A stretch of DNA of 64,000 nt, from assembly GCF_031599675.1 (NCBI RefSeq), contig NZ_CP134223.1, positions 4,712,001 through 4,776,000 of the forward strand, given 5' to 3'. The DNA comes from Paenibacillus pedocola. GTDB taxonomy: Bacteria; Bacillota; Bacilli; Paenibacillales; Paenibacillaceae. Shown in pieces: positions 42,632 to 50,753 of this stretch. Below the pieces are notes generated by a model. That model was not told where the DNA came from. It was given only the letters and a program-made list of their open reading frames with translations, and did no database searches. The position numbers and the translations under genes are program-made. How positions within the stretch are numbered: position 1 is the first letter of the stretch; each line of letters opens with the position of its first letter.

Positions 42632-42741
42632 ATAACCCTTTTTTTTACTCAAGCGCGTCCTTTCCAGGACAGCTGCGTTTCTGCGCGAAATATAAGGATA
42701 AAGCTTAAAGCGAAGCTTAGCTTTCTTATATTTCAAGAGAA

Positions 42742-42797
42742 CCCCACAATGTGAGGTTAGGACTCTGAAGCTGACTCAGGGTCTTTACCACAAACCG
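42742..42797. repeat. 56-bp intergenic repeat, copy B (diverged)
   Basis: Starts CCCCACAATGTGAGG, shares the GAAGCTGACTCAGG middle, and ends in a degenerate CTTTACCACAAACCG. Same length as the other copies. Confidence 0.7.
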
Positions 42798-42805
42798 TTA
42801 AATAA

Positions 42806-42861
42806 CCCCACAAAGTGGGGACTTTACATGGAAGCTGATTCAGATACTTTGCGGGGACCCC
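42806..42861. repeat. 56-bp intergenic repeat, copy C
   Basis: Starts CCCCACAAAGTGGGG (a palindrome), has GAAGCTGATTCAGATA in the middle, and ends CTTTGCGGGGACCCC. Lies eight bases after copy B. Confidence 0.8.
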
Positions 42862-42882
42862 GAATAAAAAAGACGCACCCGG

Positions 42883-43227
42883 TTAATAAGTGCGCCGTTC
42901 ATTGCGGTCCCCCCGTTCCAGATACATCGTTTCCCGCTCTTCCTGTCCTTGCGGCAGTCTGGATTCCTCAATCTTAACGAGCACGACATCCGCGCCAATC
43001 TTAACAATATTCCGCCAGGGAATAATCAGATCGGCGCCGCCTCCGAAAAGCCCCATAAAGCGGGTGAACCCGGGAACGATGATAGCATCAATCACACCAC
43101 GGCGCAGGTCAAGCTCCAGATCGCTGATCTGTCCCAGCCGTTTTCCATCCACGATATTAATGACATCCTTTGTCTGAAAATCGGAAATCTTCATTTTTTT
43201 GCCTGAGCCTAAAGAATCCTCGTTCAC
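42883..43227 (-). CDS. ylmC: YlmC/YmxH-family PRC-barrel sporulation protein
   Basis: The start is uncertain: GTG 43227 follows AGGGGTGGCGAG and gives 114 residues; ATG 43194, a better match to family length, has only a weak site. A PRC-barrel domain is clear: MKISDFQTKDVINIVDGKRLGQISDLELDL and a conserved IIPWRNIVKIGADVVLV. The C-terminus is charged. The family is linked to sporulation by genomic context; it follows sigG, as in other Firmicutes. Confidence 0.88.
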   Translation of the reverse strand: MNEDSLGSGKKMKISDFQTKDVINIVDGKRLGQISDLELDLRRGVIDAIIVPGFTRFMGLFGGGADLIIPWRNIVKIGADVVLVKIEESRLPQGQEERETMYLERGDRNERRTY

Positions 43228-43325
43228 CTCGCCACCCCTGTACAATCAGACATATAGCTGAGTATATGATCTAAAGGCTTGGCAACATGCAAAGTTAATT
43301 GCAGTCGGGCTATTTTGCATTACAA

Positions 43326-43370
43326 AGGGGTATCCTCCGGCTGCTAATACAAGCCTGAACTGGATACCCC
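43326..43370 (-). terminator. Terminator-like stem after sigG
   Basis: GGGGTATCC and GGATACCCC pair across a 27-base loop, followed by TTTTG on the minus strand. Confidence 0.65.
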
Positions 43371-43389
43371 TGCATTTTTAACGTCAGCT

Positions 43390-44172
43390 TTAAGACTTCA
43401 CATGCTTCTGCATCTGCTGGATGGCCGACTTCTCAAGCCTTGAAACCTGGGCCTGTGAAATACCGATCTCATCCGCAACTTCCATCTGGGTCTTGCCTTC
43501 GAAGAACCGCATGGAAAGAATCCGCTTTTCCCGCTGCCCCAGCTTGCGCATCGCTTCCCGCAGGGCAATTTCTTCAATCCACGAGACATCCTTGTTTTTG
43601 TCATCGCTGATCTGATCCATCACGTAAATCGGGTCCCCGCCGTCATGGTAGATCGGCTCGAACAAGGAGACCGGGTCCTGGATCGCATCCAGTGCGAAAA
43701 CAACATCCTCTTTTGGTACACCCAGCGCCTGGGAAATTTCAAAAATTGTCGGCTCCCGCGAATTCTGATTCGTCAGGCTGTCACGGACCTGAAGCGCTTT
43801 ATAGGCGATATCCCGCAGCGAACGCGACACCCGGATCGGATTATTATCCCTGAGGTACCTGCGGATTTCACCGATGATCATCGGTACTGCATAGGTGGAG
43901 AACTTCACATTTTGCGATAAATCAAAATTATCGATGGCTTTCATCAGACCGATGCAGCCTACCTGGAACAGATCGTCAACGAACTCTCCCCGATTGTTGA
44001 ACCGTTGAATAACGCTAAGAACGAGTCTGAGGTTACCGTTAACTAATTTCTCTCTGGCGGATCGCTCGCCCTGCTGCTGCAGCGAAGTGAACAGCTCCCG
44101 CATTTCCACGTTTGTCAGAACGGGCAGCTTGGAAGTATCCACACCGCAAATCTCGACTTTGTTTCGGGTCAT
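43390..44172 (-). CDS. sigG: Sporulation sigma factor SigG (forespore, late)
   Basis: 260 residues, close to the Bacillus subtilis SigG length; ATG follows CTTGGGAGGTAAATC. The N-terminal NKVEICGVDTSKLPVLTN is a SigG signature. Region 2 (NRGEFVDDLFQVGCIGLMKAIDNFD), region 3 (FEISQALGV) and region 4 (FEGKTQMEVADEIGISQAQVSRLEK) are complete. It directs late forespore genes after engulfment. It sits downstream of sigE as in other sporeformers. Confidence 0.97.
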   Translation of the reverse strand: MTRNKVEICGVDTSKLPVLTNVEMRELFTSLQQQGERSAREKLVNGNLRLVLSVIQRFNNRGEFVDDLFQVGCIGLMKAIDNFDLSQNVKFSTYAVPMIIGEIRRYLRDNNPIRVSRSLRDIAYKALQVRDSLTNQNSREPTIFEISQALGVPKEDVVFALDAIQDPVSLFEPIYHDGGDPIYVMDQISDDKNKDVSWIEEIALREAMRKLGQREKRILSMRFFEGKTQMEVADEIGISQAQVSRLEKSAIQQMQKHVKS

Positions 44173-44250
44173 GATGATTTACCTCCCAAGGAGAAACATT
44201 ACTGTACATTATCTCCCCGGCCCGGCATTTTATTCCTTGGTTTTTTCCGC

Positions 44251-44970
44251 TCACACCATCTTGTTGAACTCCTTGCGCAGCCGTTTGATGATTCTCTTTT
44301 CCAGACGCGAGATATAAGATTGAGAGATACCCAGCAGATCAGCAACGTCTTTTTGTGTTTTCTCCTCGCCCCCGCGCAGTCCGAACCGCAGCTCCATTAT
44401 CAGCCGCTCCCGCTCGCTGAGCTTTTCCAGCGCCTTTTGCAGCAGCTTTCGGTCGACCTGTTCCTCAATATTGCGGTAAATGGTATCATTTTCCGTACCC
44501 AGCACATCCGATAGCAGCAGCTCATTGCCGTCCCAGTCGATATTCAGCGGCTCATCAAAGGATACCTCGCTGCGTGTCTTGCTGTTGCGCCGCAGATACA
44601 TCAGAATCTCATTCTCGATGCACCGTGAGGCGTATGTCGCCAGCTTAATTTTCTTCTCCGGATCAAATGTATTTACTGCTTTAATAAGCCCAATGGCACC
44701 AATGGAGACAAGATCTTCGATATTGATGCCTGTATTCTCAAATTTGCGGGCAATGTAGACAACCAGGCGCAGGTTACGCTCAATTAGCATCGCCCGGACT
44801 GCAGCATCACCGGTGGACAGCCGCTGCAGCAAATATTCCTCTTCTTCCCGGGTCAAGGGAGGAGGCAAAGCCTCACTTCCGCCGATATAATAAATTTCCT
44901 GGCTTTTCAGACCCAGCAGAAACAGCATGCGGTAGTACTGCAGCTGCAGCGCAAGCTTCCATTTGACCAT
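44251..44970 (-). CDS. sigE: Sporulation sigma factor SigE (mother cell), pro-sigma form
   Basis: ATG 44970 follows CTTGGAGGAGGAACA; 239 residues, equal to Bacillus subtilis pro-SigE. The first 27 or so residues are the hydrophobic/basic pro-sequence that SpoIIGA removes before YYIGGSEALPPPL. Region 2 (ENTGINIEDLVSIGAIGLIKAVNTFD) and region 4 (GLRGGEEKTQKDVADLLGISQSYISRLEK) are present. It runs early mother-cell transcription. Confidence 0.97.
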   Translation of the reverse strand: MVKWKLALQLQYYRMLFLLGLKSQEIYYIGGSEALPPPLTREEEEYLLQRLSTGDAAVRAMLIERNLRLVVYIARKFENTGINIEDLVSIGAIGLIKAVNTFDPEKKIKLATYASRCIENEILMYLRRNSKTRSEVSFDEPLNIDWDGNELLLSDVLGTENDTIYRNIEEQVDRKLLQKALEKLSERERLIMELRFGLRGGEEKTQKDVADLLGISQSYISRLEKRIIKRLRKEFNKMV

Positions 44971-45038
44971 TATTGTTCCTCCTCCAAGAAGTACACGGTT
45001 CCCCCGGATGTTCCTTATCTCATCCTCTTCAATCATTA

Positions 45039-45995
45039 TCAACAAGGCACTGCCGCGTCAGCGGTGTGCTCTTTTTGGGCTAAGTCAGGGTGTATGACCG
45101 CCCGGTACGCCCCGTCTCCCGACAGTGTCCCGCCATCCAGCCCGATGAGCACTCTTTTACTGCAGAAGATCTCCTCACCAAGCTTTATCTTCACCAGATC
45201 AGGCTTCAGCGCGAGCATAAACGCCGCCCCGCGGTTAATTCCCCGGTAGGGTACAAGCCGCATCCGGTCCTGCCAAGCAAAAGACTGCCCGTCCGTTTCC
45301 AGCAGAAGTTTGTCCGCACTCATCTGCGTCAGCTTGCCTTTCCAGGCGGCCGGCAGATGGGTTTCCCATAGTGAAGCCTCCATAACCATCACCGGAATCC
45401 GCGTCAATGGATCATTCAGCCGGTTTCCCGTATCCAGCAGGCCCGGACAGACAACGGTTACGCCCTCAATCTCCACAGACACCTCACCGATATAGGAATC
45501 CAGTTGTTCTCTGCGGATCCGCGAAGAATGGACTAGCTTGAAGAGCAGCAGAATCAGCGGAAGTGCAGCAAGCACGAACCAGAAACCGATTTTTAGCCGG
45601 TAAGCTTGACCTCCCGAAGAGGTAAACAGAATACCGTTCCAGATGTCGCCGGAGCTTTGCAGCAAATAGTGAACACCAACAATACCGCCGGCTGCTGCAA
45701 AATTAATCACATAAAAAGCTCCCAATGCGCGCAGATAGCTTTGCAGACTCTTGAACCCGAAAGCAATCCATAGCATCAGTAACGACAATCCGAACTTAAT
45801 CAGGAAGGTATAGAGAAAAGAGAGCTCCGGTACGAACATCATAACCACATACAATGCGCCAACCAGCGCGGAGAGAGCCAGCCTCCACCAGGGGACTTTT
45901 ACTTTAACCAGCCAGCCTGTCAGCCATAAAAGAACTCCGTCGATCAGCAGATTGGCAGCAAAAATCAAGTCAATATAAACTACCAGTGCATTCAC
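45039..45995 (-). CDS. spoIIGA: Pro-SigE processing protease SpoIIGA
   Basis: The start is GTG 45995 (VNALVVYIDLIFAANLLIDG), a weak ribosome-binding site; 318 residues. Five membrane helices fill about 1-160; the cytoplasmic C-terminal domain is an aspartic protease with the active-site DTGN (GLLDTGNRLNDP) and a VPYRGI segment. It cleaves pro-SigE on a signal from SpoIIR in the forespore. The stop is 68 bases before sigE. Confidence 0.95.
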   Translation of the reverse strand: MNALVVYIDLIFAANLLIDGVLLWLTGWLVKVKVPWWRLALSALVGALYVVMMFVPELSFLYTFLIKFGLSLLMLWIAFGFKSLQSYLRALGAFYVINFAAAGGIVGVHYLLQSSGDIWNGILFTSSGGQAYRLKIGFWFVLAALPLILLLFKLVHSSRIRREQLDSYIGEVSVEIEGVTVVCPGLLDTGNRLNDPLTRIPVMVMEASLWETHLPAAWKGKLTQMSADKLLLETDGQSFAWQDRMRLVPYRGINRGAAFMLALKPDLVKIKLGEEIFCSKRVLIGLDGGTLSGDGAYRAVIHPDLAQKEHTADAAVPC

Positions 45996-46044
45996 CTGCC
46001 TATCCGGAGCCGGAAGCAGGCTCTCTTTTTTGGACGATATGATT

Positions 46045-46112
46045 AGTATAGAAAGTCTCGCATTCAAAGTCTGTCTAAACATGGGGGGCATTCTGGAGGT
46101 TTTTTTGTCGAG
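46045..46112 (-). promoter_or_regulatory. Candidate Spo0A-activated spoIIG promoter
   Basis: TATACT (46045-46050) and TTAGAC (46073-46078) are 22 bp apart on the minus strand, the same abnormal spacing as the Bacillus subtilis spoIIG promoter. TGTCTAA (46072-46078) overlaps the -35 and TGTCGAG (46106-46112) lies upstream; both are one mismatch from the Spo0A box TGTCGAA. Confidence 0.55.
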
Positions 46113-46130
46113 TTATAGCACGGCGCACGC

Positions 46131-46160
46131 AAAAAAGCCAACCTTAAAAGGCTGGCTTCA
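46131..46160 (-). terminator. Terminator of the Rpn gene
   Basis: GAAGCCAGCCTTTTAAGGTTGGCTTTTTTGC on the minus strand, a nine-base stem with one wobble and a T run. Confidence 0.85.
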
Positions 46161-46172
46161 AATGAGCGGTAT

Positions 46173-47021
46173 TCAATTAATAGACTTCAGTTCTTCTTCC
46201 GTCAGTCCGGTCGCCGTCTGTATAGCTGGGAGATCCAATCCCATTTGAAGCAATTTCCGGGCTATCTCCAGTTTGGCTTCTTTCATTCCTTCTTTCATTC
46301 CCTTAGCAAAACCTTCTCTTTGAGCGCCGTCTCTTTGTGAAGCCTCATCGTGCAGAAATTTCTGGCGGTCTTCATATTTACGGCGGGCTTCGGAATCCTG
46401 ACTTAAAAATTCCAGCGTTTCCATTGCTTTTCTTAATGCCGGTTCGTTCATCCGCAATACCTCCCAATTCGAATTATCGTTTCCCTTCAAAAACAGCAGC
46501 CAGTTGACCAGCCCTTCTTCACCAGGGACGGCAGTTGTATTCAGCTTAGGCAGCTCCAGAAAATGAATTTCTATATCGTCAGTAAGCGTTGCACCGCTGC
46601 TGCCCTCCCGCAGATGGAACACACTATGGGTATGCTCATTAGGCAAAACACTATAATTTAAAATATTGATCGTTATGCATTTCTTGAGTTCTGTATATTT
46701 ACCGCCGGTCTGAAGCTGACTTGAATACCGCTTGCTCCAGTAATACAAGGTCCGCTTCTCCATGTCGTACCGGTTAAACAGCTGCATTTCGATATTGATT
46801 AGCCTGCCATCAACCGTCTTAGCCCAAATATCAAAGATCGACAGCTTATCCAGCGGGTCGTCTTTGTCCGTATACGGATTGAGCAGCACTACTTCCTGCA
46901 GCGGCGGGTCGCCGGCATCGAGCAGTACTCGATTCAGAAAAGCCAGCAGAACATCCTTATTGCTTTCGCTTGCAAAAATTCTTTTAAACACAAAATCCAC
47001 CCGGGGATCAAGCAGCTCCAT
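46173..47021 (-). CDS. Rpn-family PD-(D/E)xK nuclease
   Basis: 282 residues. The N-terminal half is a PD-(D/E)xK nuclease: MELLDPRVDFVFKRIFASE, an Asp in FDIWAKT, and the IEMQLF motif (Glu-x-Gln) characteristic of Rpn. The C-terminal part is helical with repeated EGFAKGMKEGMKEAK and a TGLTEEELKS helix-turn-helix-like end. Rpn proteins promote RecA-independent recombination and have been linked to phage defence. It interrupts the usual ftsZ-spoIIGA neighbourhood and looks acquired. Own terminator present. Confidence 0.9.
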   Translation of the reverse strand: MELLDPRVDFVFKRIFASESNKDVLLAFLNRVLLDAGDPPLQEVVLLNPYTDKDDPLDKLSIFDIWAKTVDGRLINIEMQLFNRYDMEKRTLYYWSKRYSSQLQTGGKYTELKKCITINILNYSVLPNEHTHSVFHLREGSSGATLTDDIEIHFLELPKLNTTAVPGEEGLVNWLLFLKGNDNSNWEVLRMNEPALRKAMETLEFLSQDSEARRKYEDRQKFLHDEASQRDGAQREGFAKGMKEGMKEAKLEIARKLLQMGLDLPAIQTATGLTEEELKSIN

Positions 47022-47069
47022 CTTACGTATCCACTCCCGTTATCCGTATTATATCAGCTGAAAAAGCAA

Positions 47070-47119
47070 AAAAACACCGTATCCGGTCCCAGCATTCGGC
47101 TAGGTGGATACGGTGCTTC
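47070..47119 (-). terminator. Terminator of ftsZ
   Basis: CACCGTATCC and GGATACGGTG pair across a 21-base loop, followed by TTTTTTTGC on the minus strand. Confidence 0.85.
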
Positions 47120-47147
47120 CGTAAAGGTATTCTATTGTGGCTAATGA

Positions 47148-48257
47148 TTAATCGTTATTCCCGCGTGTGCGGTTGCGCAGGAAGGTCGGAATATCCAGCT
47201 GATCAGAGGCAGTCTGATTCCCGAACGGACGCAGATTAGCACTTTTGTCCGCTGCAGGCTCGCTGCTTGCCGCAGGACGGCGTGCTGGTGCAACTGGTGA
47301 AGGCTTATGCTCAAAGCCGGTAGCAATAACCGTAACTTTGATTTCATCCTTCATGCTCTCTTCGATGATGGCACCGAAGATCATATTCACTTCAGGGTCC
47401 GAAGCTGAGGTAACGATCTCAGCTGCCTCATTCACCTCATACAGGGAGAGGTTGGAACCGCCTGTAATATTCATAATAACACCGCGCGCACCCTCAATAG
47501 AAGTCTCGAGGAGCGGGCTCATGATGGCTTTGCGGGCTGCTTCAGAGGCACGGTTCTCACCAGTGGCAATACCGATACCCATAAGCGCAGAGCCGCGTTC
47601 TGTCATGATTGTCTTTACATCGGCAAAGTCGAGGTTGATAAGTCCCGGAACAGCGATAAGGTCCGAAATACCCTGTACAGCCTGGCGGAGTACATTATCC
47701 GCTTCGCGGAATGCCTCCAGCATCGGTGTTTTCTTATCGACGATTTCAAGCAGGCGGTCATTAGGAATGACAATTAAGGTATCCACTTTTTCTTTCAAAG
47801 CCTCGATACCCAGCTCAGCCTGGTTCGAACGTTTTCTTCCTTCAAATGTAAACGGGCGGGTAACAACCCCCACAGTGAGTGCTCCGCACTCTCTGGCAAT
47901 TTCGGCAATCACAGGTGCTGCGCCAGTACCGGTACCTCCGCCCATTCCTGCGGTAACAAAGACCATGTCGGCACCCTTAAGCGTATTCGAAATCAGATCG
48001 CGGGACTCCTCGGCCGCTTTCTTGCCTACTTCAGGATTGGCTCCTGCGCCAAGTCCCCGGGTAAGCTTGTCCCCGATTTGCAATTTATGCTCCGATTTGG
48101 CCATATGCAGCGCTTGGGCATCTGTATTAACCGTGATGAATTCAACACCCTGAACGCCATTTTCGATCATCCGGTTAACAGCATTGCTTCCGCCGCCGCC
48201 CACGCCGATGACCTTTATTTGCGCCAAGCTCTCCATTTCAAAATCAAATTCCAACAT
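47148..48257 (-). CDS. ftsZ: Cell-division GTPase FtsZ
   Basis: 369 residues. The GTP-binding signature GGGTGTG is at about 104-110, the T7 loop with NLDFADVKT follows, and the C-terminal peptide DIPTFLRNR is the site for FtsA, SepF and others. The disordered linker is short (about 315-350). It forms the Z ring. ATG follows GGGGGAGATGGAATCAAT. It is downstream of ftsA with a 65-base gap. Confidence 0.98.
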   Translation of the reverse strand: MLEFDFEMESLAQIKVIGVGGGGSNAVNRMIENGVQGVEFITVNTDAQALHMAKSEHKLQIGDKLTRGLGAGANPEVGKKAAEESRDLISNTLKGADMVFVTAGMGGGTGTGAAPVIAEIARECGALTVGVVTRPFTFEGRKRSNQAELGIEALKEKVDTLIVIPNDRLLEIVDKKTPMLEAFREADNVLRQAVQGISDLIAVPGLINLDFADVKTIMTERGSALMGIGIATGENRASEAARKAIMSPLLETSIEGARGVIMNITGGSNLSLYEVNEAAEIVTSASDPEVNMIFGAIIEESMKDEIKVTVIATGFEHKPSPVAPARRPAASSEPAADKSANLRPFGNQTASDQLDIPTFLRNRTRGNND

Positions 48258-48321
48258 ATTGATTCCATCTCCCCCTCGAATAGTGCTTGGATGGCCAGTC
48301 CAAGTATATCTGGACTTACAC

Positions 48322-49587
48322 TTATATGAACTCGCTAAACATATTTTTTAGACGCTCCACCAAGCCTGGCTTCTTATCAATCTCCTGGTTAGGAGCGGCG
48401 CTCTGCTTGCTTCGGTTGACCGTCTTCTTGTTGGCGCTTCCGCCATTGGTTCCCCGACTGCGGAAGCGGCGGACGACGTTATGCAGAATGCCTACGCCGC
48501 CGGTAAATCCGGGGTCTCGGACTCCGATATAATCAGGAACAGCAATCCGCACAGAAGCAGATAGCTCAGTCTGGGCTGCTTTTAATACACCCGGCATGGA
48601 TACAGTACCACCCGTAAGTATATAACCTCCAGGAAGCTCATTGTAACCTAACCGCTTCACTTCCTGACGAATCAAGTGGAAGATTTCCTGGACTCTCGGT
48701 TCAATAATAGCTGCCAAATCTTCCTGATTGAATTCTTTTTCCACATTACTGCCGATGCGGAGCACTTTAAACACAACATCCGCGGCAGCATCGTCTATCC
48801 AGGCGCAGCCGTATTTCAGCTTTACCTTTTCCGCTTGATCTGTAAGTGTACGGAGTCCGTACGCGATATCATTGGTTACGAATTCTCCGCCGATCGGGAT
48901 CGTGGAGGTAGCACAAAGGGAACCCTCTTCATATACGGCTATCGTCGTAGAGCCGGCACCGATGTCAACCAGTACGGCTCCCATAGATTTCTCATCTTTG
49001 GAAAGCGCCAATCCGCCGGCTCCCAGAGACATCAGCACAAGATCCTTAACTTTCAGCCCTGATTTCTCTACACAGCGAAGCAGATTATGTATTGGCGTCT
49101 TAGCCCCCGTAATAATCGTCGCCTCTACTTCCAGACGAACACCGATCATTCCGCGGGGATCCTGGATTCCTTCAAGGCCGTCGACGATATATTGCTTGGC
49201 GACAACATCGATAACTTCACGCTCAGGCGGCAGAGCAATGACCTCTGCTGCTTTGATTACGCGATCGATATCATCTTCGCCGATTTCACGGTCCTCATTC
49301 TGAACGGCCACGACGCCATGGCTGGATTGCAGGCCGATATGATTGCCGGATATTCCGACATAGACCTCGGATATTTGAATACCGACCATTTGCTCCGCAT
49401 GTTCTACGGCACTCTTGATCGATTGCACAGTCTGATCGATATCTACAATCGCACCTTTGCGTATTCCTTCCGAATCAGCAGATCCAACGCCAATAATATT
49501 AAAGGTTCCATTAGTTACTTCCCCAATAATTGCCCGAACTTTGGATGTACCGATGTCCAAACTAACAATGATGTCATTGTTGCTCAA
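48322..49587 (-). CDS. ftsA: Cell-division protein FtsA
   Basis: Start TTG 49587, eleven bases after AGGAGG; 421 residues. Actin-like ATPase folds: IVSLDIGTSKVRAIIGE (phosphate 1), VLVDIGAGSTTIAVYE (phosphate 2) and GGYILTGGTVSMPG (adenosine). The 1C domain replaces actin subdomain 1B. The C-terminal VERLKNMFSEFI is the amphipathic membrane-targeting helix. It anchors FtsZ at the membrane. Short frame upstream overlaps its first codons. Confidence 0.97.
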   Translation of the reverse strand: MSNNDIIVSLDIGTSKVRAIIGEVTNGTFNIIGVGSADSEGIRKGAIVDIDQTVQSIKSAVEHAEQMVGIQISEVYVGISGNHIGLQSSHGVVAVQNEDREIGEDDIDRVIKAAEVIALPPEREVIDVVAKQYIVDGLEGIQDPRGMIGVRLEVEATIITGAKTPIHNLLRCVEKSGLKVKDLVLMSLGAGGLALSKDEKSMGAVLVDIGAGSTTIAVYEEGSLCATSTIPIGGEFVTNDIAYGLRTLTDQAEKVKLKYGCAWIDDAAADVVFKVLRIGSNVEKEFNQEDLAAIIEPRVQEIFHLIRQEVKRLGYNELPGGYILTGGTVSMPGVLKAAQTELSASVRIAVPDYIGVRDPGFTGGVGILHNVVRRFRSRGTNGGSANKKTVNRSKQSAAPNQEIDKKPGLVERLKNMFSEFI

Positions 49588-49932
49588 GCCCTATGGCACC
49601 TCCTGTTATAATCAAAATAAAATATGATGCTGACGAAACAAACGATTTCCGGTTCCGGAAAGCTTCTTTGTACATATTCAACATCCCTATTCCTTTCCCT
49701 CTTTTTTCTACAATTTTTTTGAATGGGATAATATGGTTTAAACCCTGTGAGTATAGAGGTATCTGCCAAAAAACAGGATACGAAGCAATATCACAAGTAA
49801 AATAAGGTTAATAAAGGAAAAACATCCATATTTCGGCCTTGCTTTCAAAAAAACCGCAGAAAAAAGAGGGATACAGCTTATTGCCCGTAAAACAGATTGT
49901 AGCATTTTTTCCGCATTATTAGTAGGGACTAT
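49588..49932. other. Intergenic region between ftsQ and ftsA
   Basis: 345 bases, AT-rich. On the minus strand it holds a short frame (49574-49684) preceded by GGAAAGGAATAGGG, reading MLNMYKEAFRNRK and ending inside ftsA. No convincing terminator or tRNA is present. It probably carries promoters for ftsAZ, but I could not identify a clean consensus. Confidence 0.5.
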
Positions 49933-50688
49933 TTACTCTTGTATGACCTCTTTGTCCTCATTTTCGGCAATGAAAGGAACATAAGTATCAGCTTCAAGCA
50001 TCTTGATCAGCCCGGGCTGTTCTGTCTCTATCACCTGATTCAGATATTCCACTTTATCTTTCAGCAGGGAGATCGCCGTAATAACTTCAAAATGCGAACG
50101 TGTGTACAGTTTAATCCGGTCCGGGAAGGATAAGGTTGGTGAGGGTACAATCTCGGAAATGTCACTGGTCAGTTCATTCGGAATGTCGGCTAATGCTTGG
50201 CAAAGCTTGGCCTTGAACGGGTCATCTGCCTGCCAGTTAGTCAAAATAGGCTTCTCCACCGCAATCCCAGTCTCATTCACCTTGACCGCAGCTCCGCTGG
50301 ACAGAATAGCTTCCAGAGTGCCTTGCTGATCTAACTCGTAAGCTACTGCCGGGAACTCTGCGACGGTGATGTTGACGACTCCGGGGAAATCCTTCTCCAC
50401 GGTGGCTTCCCGGACGGTCTTAAGCTCTTTCAGCGCTTCTTCTACAGACTGAGCCGAAGCTGCGAAAAACTGGCCGCCGACCACAAGTCCGCTCTGGGCA
50501 AGGAGCTCCTCCCGGGTAGAATATTTATTTCCTTGAATATTAATCTCCGTAATACGGCTGACTGACGAGCGGAAAAAGATAACCGCCAGCAGTGCGAGGA
50601 ACAGCAGCAGCAGTATAACGGTGATTTTACGGCTCATTTTTTTTAAAGGCTTGTCCTCTTTTAGAAGAGGTAAACGGGTTTTAGGCAT
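49933..50688 (-). CDS. ftsQ: Cell-division protein FtsQ/DivIB
   Basis: ATG 50688 follows ACGGAGATATGAGA; 251 residues. A basic cytoplasmic tail (PKTRLPLLKEDKPLKK) precedes one membrane helix (ITVILLLLFLALLAVIFF), then a POTRA domain (ITEINIQGNKYSTREELL) and the FtsQ beta domain. It bridges FtsL/DivIC and the PBP in the divisome. It lies 65 bases after murA. Confidence 0.94.
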   Translation of the reverse strand: MPKTRLPLLKEDKPLKKMSRKITVILLLLFLALLAVIFFRSSVSRITEINIQGNKYSTREELLAQSGLVVGGQFFAASAQSVEEALKELKTVREATVEKDFPGVVNITVAEFPAVAYELDQQGTLEAILSSGAAVKVNETGIAVEKPILTNWQADDPFKAKLCQALADIPNELTSDISEIVPSPTLSFPDRIKLYTRSHFEVITAISLLKDKVEYLNQVIETEQPGLIKMLEADTYVPFIAENEDKEVIQE

Positions 50689-50753
50689 TCTCATATCTCC
50701 GTAGTAAGGCCCTGTCTCCTTCCCTTACAGTAAGCCGAAGGAGACAGGGAGCT

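Noticed and set aside
44173..44250. SigF-type promoter before sigG
   Set aside because: Expected from Bacillus, and GAATA plus GGGGAGATAAT are present, but spacing and -10 do not fit the consensus well enough to call.
49584..49769. 61-codon frame upstream of ftsA
   Set aside because: No ribosome-binding site at its start; a different, shorter frame in the same region has one.
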